A stretch of DNA of 64,000 bases from Anadara kagoshimensis (Eukaryota; Mollusca; Bivalvia; Arcoida; Arcidae). Positions within the stretch are counted from its first letter, which is position 1, and each line of letters begins with the position of its first letter. A program made the position numbers and the translations under genes. The stretch spans positions 18,285,460-18,349,459 of the forward strand of contig CM037871.1 in the NCBI GenBank assembly GCA_021292105.1, given 5' to 3'. Under the pieces are notes generated by a model, which was not told the DNA's origin, did no database searches, and was given only the letters and a program-made list of their open reading frames with translations. This document shows positions 56,020 through 64,000 of the stretch, in pieces.

Positions 56020-57400
56020 TAACAAAAACTAAACGAGATAGAAAAATTGAAATTGATGGGTATCTCGCAGATATCACGTAAAACATCATCATTTCTGGTA
56101 ATAACACAAATATCGCTCACTCCACGTTAATAGCGCTTAATTTCAGTTCCTGAAAAGCATTTCAGTCGCGTTACGTGACATCGGACCATGACGGGTATCT
56201 CGCTGATATCGCGTAAACACCATTAAATTATAATCCCGGAATCAACACGAATATCGCTGACACCGCATAAAACGTAAACGATATCTGCTGCTTTACGTGA
56301 CACCGGACCATGATGGATATCTCGCTGATATCATATAAAACACCATTAATTCTGTTATCAACACGAATATCGCCGAACCCACGTAAATACGTTAATGACG
56401 CTAAATTTCAGTATCCGTGTTCATTTCCTGAAGCATTTATGTGGCATACGTGACACCGGCCAATAATGGATATCTCGTTGATATCACGTAAAACGCCATT
56501 AAATCCGATAACCAACACGAATATCGCTGAATTCACGTAGATAGCGCTTGATTTCAGTTTCCGAAGCATATCTGTTGCGTTACTTGACATCGGGCTATGA
56601 TAGATATCTCGCTTACATCTCTCGTAAAACACTACAGCGCGAATATTGCTGACACCCCGTAAATTTATGTGAACGATTTCTGCTGCGTTACGTGACACCG
56701 GACCATGATGGAAATCTCGCTGATATCACTGAAAACACCACTCTGATAACCAACACGAATATCGCTGACTCCACTTAAATAGCGCTTTATTTCAGTTTCT
56801 GAAGCAAATCTTTCGCGTTACGTGACACCGAACCATAATAGGTATCTAGCTCATATCACGGCGTACAACACCATCTAATCCCGTTATCAACACGAATGTC
56901 GCTGACACCACGTAAATTTACGTGAACGATTTCTGCTGCGTTACGTGACACCGGACCATGACGGGTACCTCATTGATATATGCAAAACAATTCCGTTATT
57001 ACACTAATATCGCTGACTTCACATAAATAGCGCATAATTTCAGTATCCGAAACATTTCTTGTCGCGTTACGTGGCACTTGACGATGATGGGTATCTCATT
57101 GATATCACGTAAAACATCTAATCCCGTTATTGACACGAATATCGCCGACACCACGTAAATGTTTACGTGAACGATTTGTGCTGCGTTACGTGACACTTGA
57201 CCATAACCGGGCTTTCTCATTTATCGCGTAAAACATCATTAATTCCGTTATCAACACGAATATCGCTGACTCCACGTAAACAGCGTTTATTTTCAGTATC
57301 CGTTTTTCTTTCCCGAAGCATTCTTTTCGCGTTACGTGACACCGGGCCATGATTTCATATAACCATGTCAAATAATCAAATTGGTCGAGAAGCAGTAAGG
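56020..57400. repeat. Satellite-like array of two alternating ~115-150-bp monomers
   Basis: ATATCGCTGAC-type blocks start at about 56112, 56252, 56370, 56520, 56643, 56759, 56898, 57008, 57138 and 57261. Type A continues with ACTCCACGTAAATAGCGCTT and AATTTCAGT. Type B continues with ACACCACGTAAATTTACGTG, then AACGATTTCTGCTGCG. Both then share GTTACGTGACACCGGACCAT and CTCGCTGATATCACGTAAAA. The order by eye is A B A A B A B A B A. The array is CpG-rich compared with the surroundings. Open frames here are artefacts. Confidence 0.9.
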
Positions 57401-57514
57401 TAAATATCACGACACGTCACGTAATATAGACAGAGGGTTAATTAATAATTAACACATAATCCTAATTGAGTCCTGGATAAAATGTCACAAAAAGCCAATA
57501 AAATACTAATATCT

Positions 57515-58410
57515 ACGCTACAGACCTGTCCAAAAGTTTAACACTGGGCTAACAAATAAGTGCCGGGTCGGCAGCTCACCTTTGCCTCCTCGTTACCTAC
57601 ATGTACATCTAGGCAGCTTTTTGGCAACTGCTATCTACAGTACAGACCTGTCAAAAGCTGAAACGCATTAGGTCCTTATCGTTAGGTCATCTTGGCTCCC
57701 TCGTTACCCGTATCCAGGCAGCTTTTTGGCAGCTTCCTCTGTGTACAATACAGACCAGTTGTAAGTTATATACTAAGTGGTAATTCGACAATTCATCTCG
57801 GCCCTTTTTATTCTTTTCACGACAGCTGTTACCCATAGGCCACTAGATATATTCTTATCTCAATCACTCAACAGTCAAACTTCGACTCTTTATTAGTTCA
57901 GGGTCAAAATTTCGAAGGACCTCTAGCCTATACTGTATTACTCGGTAGCTTTTTTGTCACTAGCTACCCATATTTCGGCCATTCGACAGCCGAACTTCGA
58001 ATCTTTGTGAGCTGAATGTTTAACTTTCGACAAGTCTCACTAGTTTTTCGGTTACTAGCTATCCATATCGTCCAGCTGTCGCCGGCCATTCGGCAACCTA
58101 GTGTTTCGACAAGCCTGTATAGCTCTTTCGACGGGGTTTCGGTCACCAGCTATCCATATTACGGCCATCTGCAGCCGAGCTCCGACTCTTCGTTCGTCCA
58201 ATGTTAAACTTTCGATAGGCCTGTACTATATGTCTATCGACAGTTTTCAGTCACTAGCTATCCATCGTATTGCCTCCTAATTGTTAGACCAGTGTTAAAT
58301 ATTCGACAGGCCTGTTGTATCGACATGTTTATCTTTGCCATTTGGTTACCGAGGATCGACTCCTTTGTCGTTATTCCAGTGTTAACTTTTCGACAGGCCT
58401 GTAGTATACC
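57515..58410. repeat. Degenerate ~110-130-bp tandem array
   Basis: Recurring blocks: CAGACCTGTC / CGACAGGCCTGTA, GTGTTAAACTTTCGA, and TTTTCGGTCACTAGCTATCC with ATATTACGGCCAT. About seven units become more alike toward 58000-58400. It directly follows the A/B satellite with about 115 bases between. Frames on both strands at 57964-58207 come from the repeat. Confidence 0.8.
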
Positions 58411-58745
58411 TGTAATTTAATCTAAAATTTGACGCGTGTACCTATATACAGGTGATTAATAATTAGCAAGTTAATGGTAAGAAATCGTCGCAGGGGAACG
58501 TTACTATCCGTCAAATTCTGTAAAACTTATTGATATATATGTGTGGCGGACAGGACAAAAATAGTTAGCTAGTCTATTGTCATGCAGAAAACTCGTTGGT
58601 TTAAATTATTTATGGTTTTAAGGAACATTTTCTTATCTTGTATCAGAAAAGACATTACTAAGAAGACTTCTTGATCAATGTGTGCTAGTTTTAATCTAAA
58701 TGCATGCAAGAATGTCAGCACTTTTATAAATGTCCATCTGTTGTC

Positions 58746-58940
58746 CGGAGCCTCCGTGGTCGAGTGGTCTAAAGCACGGGCTTACACATCACAACGCTCT
58801 TCACAACCTAGGTTCGAATACCATGCCATACCACTAGATTCTAGTGTGAGAATGTTTGTCATTTCGCATATTGAAGGTTGATGGGTTTTTTTTCGGGTAT
58901 TCGGTATTTCTCCACCGTATTTCTCCACCATTACAGATGT
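58746..58940 (+). mobile_element. SINE family C with clear tRNA-like head
   Basis: A box TGGTCGAGTGGTCTAAAG and B box AGGTTCGAATACC, then GTGAGAATGTTTGTCATTTC and CTCCACCATTACAG. The spacing of the boxes and the GGTCTAAAGC motif suggest a class II (Leu/Ser-like) tRNA ancestor. It is truncated at the 3' end. Confidence 0.8.
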
Positions 58941-59130
58941 CATATACCATTTTTTAAATGTATTTTATGATTAAATTAAAATAATGGTATATGGCACAGA
59001 TATGATCGTCTCCATATAAATGAAAAGAAGTGCAGATACAGACCTAAAGCTGTACTATTCGAGATGAATTTCTGATAAATATATGCTAGTTTTACAATAC
59101 ATGTATACACATGCTTGTCAGACTATCAAA

Positions 59131-59468
59131 CCCCAGTTTCTCAATGATTTTTTAACTAAACAACACGCAGGCAACATTTCTACACCTTCGCCTATAGCTG
59201 GCGACGTCTCGATATAAGTGAAATATTCTTGACTGGGACGTTAAACAACATTACTCAACTGAACTCCTTAACTAAGCGTTTTCTTACCTTATCGGCAAGT
59301 TTTGACAATCTTTTTAACTAAAACTTAACATTTTGACAAAACTAAATGCAAATATGATATATGGTTGAAGTGATCTTCAAGACAATACCTTAAATTCCAA
59401 AATAACTAAACTTTACCCAAAAAAGGGAAAATATTTTAATATAGTAAAGTAACGATTGTAAATGGGGC
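59131..59468. mobile_element. Harbinger-like MITE (M1) carrying a SINE fragment
   Basis: Left end CCCCAGTTTCTCAATGATTT and right end AAAGTAACGATTGTAAATGG, then GGCC. At 59171-59268 lies a 3' fragment of SINE family A (CACCTTCGCCTATAGCTGGC, GATATAAGTGAAATATTCTT, GTTAAACAACATTACTCAAC), with the MITE sequence resuming at TTAACTAAGCG. Confidence 0.7.
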
Positions 59469-59507
59469 CTGTTCTTTTAAAATGTAAATATTTCATCTTT
59501 TGTGGTT

Positions 59508-59752
59508 TTCTAGTGGTCTAAAGCACCGACTTACAGATCACACAGTGCTTCTTGTCGCCTAGGCTTGAATCACACACGGGCAGCTGCTAATTGCGAGAAA
59601 GTTTGTCATCTTGCTCGCCTCGGAAGGTCCGCCGGCGGTGATTTTCTTTGGGTACTCTGGTTTTCTCCACCATTCCAGACACTGGTTGCTTCGATATAAG
59701 TGAGAGAAGCTTACTAAGTACTTAAAACGCCATTACTCCATTTCACTTTTGC
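59508..59752 (+). mobile_element. SINE family C, near full length
   Basis: TTCTAGTGGTCTAAAGCACC head, CCTAGGCTTGAATCACAC decayed B box, GCGAGAAAGTTTGTCATCTT, TTTTCTCCACCATTCCAGAC, GCTTCGATATAAGTGAGAGA, and the tail CGCCATTACTCCATTTCAC. Confidence 0.8.
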
Positions 59753-60365
59753 CCGTCTTTCTTTCCATGGTAAAAAGTACAAATCTACTAAACTTTTAAT
59801 AATTTGCCAAAGTATGAACAATAGGTAATATGATAGTCTCTGTAACCGTATACTTCAATGGTAATGATGTTTAACCCAACACTGCAATTACCAGCTTAAC
59901 TTCGATGATATTTGTTCATTTAAATGTTTTAGTCAAGTTTGAATCTTCTTTCCGTAAAAAAGTACAAATCTGTACCAAAATTATTATAATTAAATAGATG
60001 ATTTTACTCAACTTGCCTCGCAGTCAGTAGAGCATTACAAGCTAAATCTCGATGATAAAGCACGAAACTGAATTTTTTTTATTATTTTAACGTCTTTGGT
60101 CAAGTTAAATAGAACTTTTTTAAAGAAAAGTTGAAATCAATCAAACTCTTCAACTTAACAGCATAAAATAGCTGTCTCAGTCGAACATTGCAAGAGAAAT
60201 AACTCTTGCTTGACTGTTTTATATACTGTGCCAGATCAGGCCATATTATATAACAAATAGAACAGTACAAACCACATACTAGATGAATCAAAAATGGAAA
60301 ATAGAGGCAGATTAAATGATATACACCGTCATGCTACGGATCTATCCACATACAAATTATTTATA
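59753..60365. other. Gene-free stretch
   Basis: 59775-60120 has two loosely similar blocks (AAAAAGTACAAATCTACTAA and AAAAAGTACAAATCTGTACC), suggesting an old duplication. No exon recognised. Confidence 0.4.
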
Positions 60366-60369
60366 TAAG

Positions 60370-60531
60370 AAATAACTTTCACTGTATTGTTGTGGTTTAC
60401 GGGTATAAACAAAGATTTTGGAGGTGGCAATTTTCATACAATTGCTAAGCAATATAACGAAAGGATACCACTTCCAAAATCTTGTTTATACCCGTAAACC
60501 ACAACAATACAGTGAAAGTTATTTTTATCTT
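60370..60531. repeat. Fold-back repeat with ~58-bp near-perfect arms
   Basis: 60370-60427 and 60468-60531 are reverse complements with only a few differences (TTTCACTGTATTGTTGTGGT on the left, its complement on the right). The spacer is about 40 bases and itself contains ATTGCTAAGCAAT. A transcript would form a long hairpin. Confidence 0.93.
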
Positions 60532-60699
60532 TACAATATTATCGTTGCGTTTCTGCTTAGAATTTGAAAAGGCCAATCATTTAATATTATCACAAAATAC
60601 TGGTTTTCATTTTCTTATCGCTGGTTTTGTGAGTGAATGGAGCCGGGTCATTCATGTTTTCAGAGCATTTAATCCGCCTTTTTTGCAATTTGTTTTTTA

Positions 60700-61500
60700 A
60701 AAAGATGCAGTACAGTACTTAACATTCAGTGTACAAAGTTTGAAAAGTAGGTTCATTTGCGGGGGGTGGGTGTGTCGGGGGGGGGCACTTCGGTTTCCTC
60801 CATCACATCAAAATCACCACCTGGATAATTGAATATTCTTGACTGGGCGTAAAATTCTTTTTTTTTTCAACCCAATTTGACACGCAACTCAATTTGTTGA
60901 CTTTGGCGATAAACACTATTCCGTTCCAGCAATACAGAGTTGTTCCCCTTTGTTCGTGAGCGCTGTTGCAGTTTTCACATTTTCTTGTTCCATATCTTAA
61001 AATGTAATGACGATCTTATTTAAAACGTTATTCTCAATATCAAATGTTTAAAATAGCCTGATAAAACAGTAAACCAGTATCCAGTGATTTAGGTTGAAAT
61101 ACTATCTGCAAGGTCCTTTGTTTGGACAAACTGTCTGTTAAATACACGTTTGTAAACGGAAACATTTGGGTCAACAATTAGAACTTTAACCACACAACTG
61201 GACATAAGCTCCATTGTGCGCCTAAAGTCGAGATTCAGCCCCTATTCCTTCAAAAATCTGAGGATCTACTGACTGTGTAACATTATTATCCATTTATTCT
61301 AAAACTGAATGAATTGTGAAGGATAAGAAAAACGTCGATGACATAGCTATCATGGCTATCACGACTGTACACCGAATAGTTTACAATCTCCGGTTTGATT
61401 GGAAATATTCATCTAGTCGGTCAGTATGTCTAAGTGCTCCCTATCCTTGCAAGTTCAGCAGTGATGTAAGAGTAACGAATAAAGTGAAAGCATTTTTGTG
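60700..61500. other. Gene-free stretch with G tracts
   Basis: 60760-60787 has GGGGGGTGGGTGTG followed by a run of G. The following CTCCATCACATCAAAATCAC..TTGAATATTCTTGACTGGGC resembles a SINE tail. 60900-61480 shows no feature. Frames at 61316-61621 have no recognised domain. Confidence 0.4.
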
Positions 61501-61520
61501 GTTTCTGAAGTTTCTCTGTT

Positions 61521-61772
61521 TCTGTGGATATCATGATCCACAAATGTGCATGTAACTGAGTTGCACGTAGTACATATAACAAGCTCGTCTTCGTCAAAAA
61601 CCAAAATAATGAATTTACCATCCTACGAAGTAGTTTTTTCTAGAACCACAAATATTCGACACCATGAACAAAAAATAATATTGGATGTTTCTTGAAGCTT
61701 TTTTTTTTTTTGGAAATTGTTAAAACATTTTCCAGTCTCCAAATTTCTGTGGATATCATGACCCACAAAGGG
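61521..61772. repeat. Pair of direct repeats with a palindromic core
   Basis: TTTCTGTGGATATCATGATC and TTTCTGTGGATATCATGACC, each then CACAAA, lie at 61518 and 61747. The core TGTGGATATCATGATCCACA is itself an imperfect palindrome. The sequence between is AT-rich with a T run. Confidence 0.65.
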
Positions 61773-62029
61773 CTTTGTATTTAAAATACAATTCAGAACA
61801 ACAAACAAATCTTTCTAAATAACAATTTATTATAATTATATTAATATTTATACTACTTAAAATATGATAAAATAAACATATAAATATAAAATATACAACC
61901 AGTTAGCACTTAGAACAAACAAATCATAACATTTGATACTATAAACCGTGGATTTAACAACAATTTTGTTATAGGCAAACAACATTGACCTGTCCAGTGA
62001 TTTGTCTTTGATTTAAATATTTACTATGG

Positions 62030-62377
62030 ACTAGGTCCCAGTTTCCCACAATCATTTCTAATTATTTAAGATTTTCCTTAATGACCTGTCCGCTTCATCT
62101 TTAAATATTTACTATGGACCAGGCCCCGGTTTTCGCATCATTCCTAATTAGCCAAGTTTTTCCTTAACGTTGTGCAAATTTCACATCTTTACAATTTTGT
62201 TATTTTTCAAAATATTCATATTTAAGATGTCATTTTAAAGATCATTTCTAAAATAAAACATTTGGATTTAGTTTTGACAAAAATATTCATCAGTAGTTCC
62301 AAAAAGAGATTACCTAATTTGCTAAATTTAAGTTAAGGAAAATCTTAGCTAAGGAATGATTGTGAAACTGGGGCCAG
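62030..62377. mobile_element. Harbinger-like MITE (M1) plus a partial duplicate
   Basis: The main copy 62123-62374 has CAG on both sides (62120-62122 and 62375-62377), left end GCCCCGGTTTTCGCATCATT and right end GGAATGATTGTGAAACTGGG, then GC. Immediately upstream, 62035-62085 holds a second left end (GTCCCAGTTTCCCACAATCA), and the flank TTAAATATTTACTATGGAC is duplicated with it, so the start of the element and its flank were tandemly copied. Confidence 0.8.
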
Positions 62378-63540
62378 CACATTTAAGTATATATATATAT
62401 TTCGTCTATAACACGGGAAATAGGATTGTTTATGTATGAACTGAAAATCCTACACTACCCATGTATTAAATGAATATTCCTAATGAAAGGTCAAGCAGAC
62501 ATGTCAACATTGTTTGACTATAAAATATATATATTAAATATTTGCAAATATGGAATAATATAAATGAATAAAACAAATGGAATTATTAACAAAAATGGTT
62601 CAATGAAATCATAACGAAACATGTATAAATAATATTAATTTTTCTGTTTGACAAGCGTTCTGTAGATGTCTGACCAGCACCCAGCAGCTGTTTGACCACC
62701 GACCTGTTTACCAGCAGACAAATGTCCTCTTAGACTGTAGGGCAACACTCTGTTTTCACGGTATAACAGCGTTTGGTGACACCGTAGTCCAGCGTGATAT
62801 CAACCAATGATTTGAAAGAATAATAGAACAATTGGTTAGTCTGCCATGCGTTATTTTTAATTATACCTGTTTTAAAGATTTTCTTAAATATTTAGGGTCC
62901 TTGAAGGTAGATGGTTGATTAAAAATTCCTTAAATGAACCGATGATAATCGCATGAAAAATAACTTGTAAACACGTGGGTCAAGCAAACACTTGTGCAGG
63001 TAACATGTTTCTGATACCTAAACATTCACATACGCACCTACTCAGTTAACGGCATAAAATGATACAATTGCGTGTTACATTTCTAAAACTAGACAGAAGT
63101 TTAAGTAAAGTATCTTTGAGGTATTTCCAATTTTCCAGCTCCATAGAAAGCAGTGGCCACAGATTTAACAATTTGAAAAAAAAACTTACTGATATTAAAG
63201 ACTATATAAGAACTTTTTGTGTCTCCGATATCAAACTAATATCGATTTTTAAAAAAATGTAATGTTACGTATGCTCTGAATAACGCTTCTTTGAAGTTGA
63301 AAGTATTATATAAAAACCAAGGGTATACATTAATTCGAAAATAATATCTATTCTCCTCGTTGTCATGCTGTAAATTAAAATTCACTATCAACTTAACGGA
63401 CATACGGTCTGTAAATTCAAATTCCATGCGAAAACCCATTGAAAAAAAATTGGTGATTCTTCAGCAAATGTGAATTGGCTCTGTATGAATGAGGTGTCTG
63501 GAATGAAATGTAATCTCCAAAATCATTGTTGATCACGTGA
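62378..63540. other. Gene-free stretch, possible 3' region of the right-edge gene
   Basis: Lies downstream of the minus-strand exons at 63541-63916 and may include their 3' UTR. I found no convincing minus-strand polyadenylation signal close to the stop. Short frames at 63059-63439 have no recognised domain. Confidence 0.35.
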
Positions 63541-63661
63541 TCATACGGGTTCCGTTTCCAATGCTATTTCTGATTTCCCGGATGTTCCATTTTCCTCTGG
63601 AGGTTCTAAGGCCCATTTCTTTGGATTCACATTATATATATCTTGTCTTATTTGTGCATCC
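63541..63661 (-). CDS. Last exon of an unidentified gene
   Basis: On the minus strand: acceptor TTTTATTTTACAG, then one base that completes a codon, then DAQIRQDIYNVNPKKWALEP and a hydrophilic tail ending LETEPV and TGA at 63541-63543. The phase fits the upstream exon exactly: that exon ends in AC and this one begins with G, giving a Thr codon across a 64-base intron with GT..AG ends. The matched phase and balanced coding composition are strong evidence of a real gene. I do not recognise the protein. Confidence 0.75.
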
Positions 63662-63725
63662 CTGTAAAATAAAAATGAACAAATATTCTTAAAATACTGA
63701 ACTAAATAACAATAATTAAGATTAC

Positions 63726-63916
63726 GTCTTGTCTAACTTAATTTTGGTTACTACGTTGTCAAACTGTGCCCCGTAAGGTCCATTCCAATTGTTCATCTGC
63801 TCCATAGCTCCCATATCTATGTGATCTTCTCCTGCTTATGGTCTATTTGTTTCACGATACGCTATGGCCATGGTAGGACTTGTTCCCACTATGGAAACTT
63901 TATACAATAAAGCAAG
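63726..63916 (-). CDS. Penultimate exon of the same gene, with an in-frame stop
   Basis: On the minus strand: acceptor TTTATTTTTTAAACAG before 63916, then LALLYKVSIVGTSPTMAIAY and RETNRP, a TAA at 63836-63838, then AGEDHIDMGAMEQMNNWNGP and YGAQFDNVVTKIKLDK, and donor GTAATC after 63726. Both sides of the stop look coding and lie in one frame. The stop could be a true nonsense change (the locus being a pseudogene), a sequence error, or avoided by a weaker alternative acceptor (AAGCAG) at 63832. The rest of the gene lies beyond 64000. The family is unknown to me. Confidence 0.65.
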
Positions 63917-64000
63917 CTGTTTAAAAAATAAATTGCTATGCAAAGCACACGGTCTAAGCTTATCAAGATCATCGCAATGTTGTTGATAAGTATGATGTCT

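Noticed and set aside
55838..57410. Several minus-strand frames sharing similar peptides
   Set aside because: They are repeats of the alternating satellite, which is out of frame between monomers.

Overview
This is an AT-rich animal genomic window. The intron-bearing zinc-finger gene, the tRNA-derived SINEs, and a tandem-core repeat of the kind common in bivalve genomes point to a mollusc, probably a bivalve (inference from repeat style, not proven). Almost all of it is intronic or intergenic and heavily colonised by mobile elements and minisatellites. There is no bacterial-type operon, CRISPR array or rRNA.

Genes: (1) The one clear gene is a basonuclin homologue (BNC1/BNC2; disco-related in flies) on the + strand. 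It has a 239-bp exon at 36231-36469 with the conserved N-terminal block, and a large terminal exon at 44218-46806 with three C2H2 zinc-finger pairs, joined in frame across a 7.75-kb intron. Its 5' exons were not found, and an AT-rich 3' UTR probably follows. (2) A broken piggyBac transposase on the - strand (25343-29436), in at least four exons, lies in a 6.3-kb element with intact ends. (3) At the right edge (63541-63916, - strand) are the last two exons of a gene I cannot name. They splice in phase, but one holds an in-frame stop.

Layout: 1-1.6 kb small tandem duplications; 1.84-4.6 kb a Helentron/HINE-like element with about 15 copies of a 145-bp core; 4.7-23.9 kb intergenic or intronic sequence with SINEs (three families, one nested pair), an hAT-type MITE, microsatellites and a 54-base G run; 24.2-30.5 kb the piggyBac element, inserted in a roughly 60-bp tandem repeat with a readable empty site and carrying a later SINE; 31-36 kb minisatellites and Harbinger-like MITEs; 36.2-51 kb basonuclin, with a repeat-filled large intron; 51-55 kb SINE fragments; 55.8-58.4 kb two satellite-like arrays, one alternating between two monomer types; 58.7-62.4 kb SINEs, MITEs and a fold-back repeat; 63.5-64 kb the unidentified gene.

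Several long stretches with balanced composition and no repeats could be regulatory DNA of basonuclin, but only cross-species alignment can show that. I did not find a convincing new multi-gene system. The most informative observations are the dated transposon nestings, the piggyBac empty site, the alternating satellite, the dense nuclear-receptor-like sites in the 145-bp array, and co-repressor-like motifs in basonuclin.
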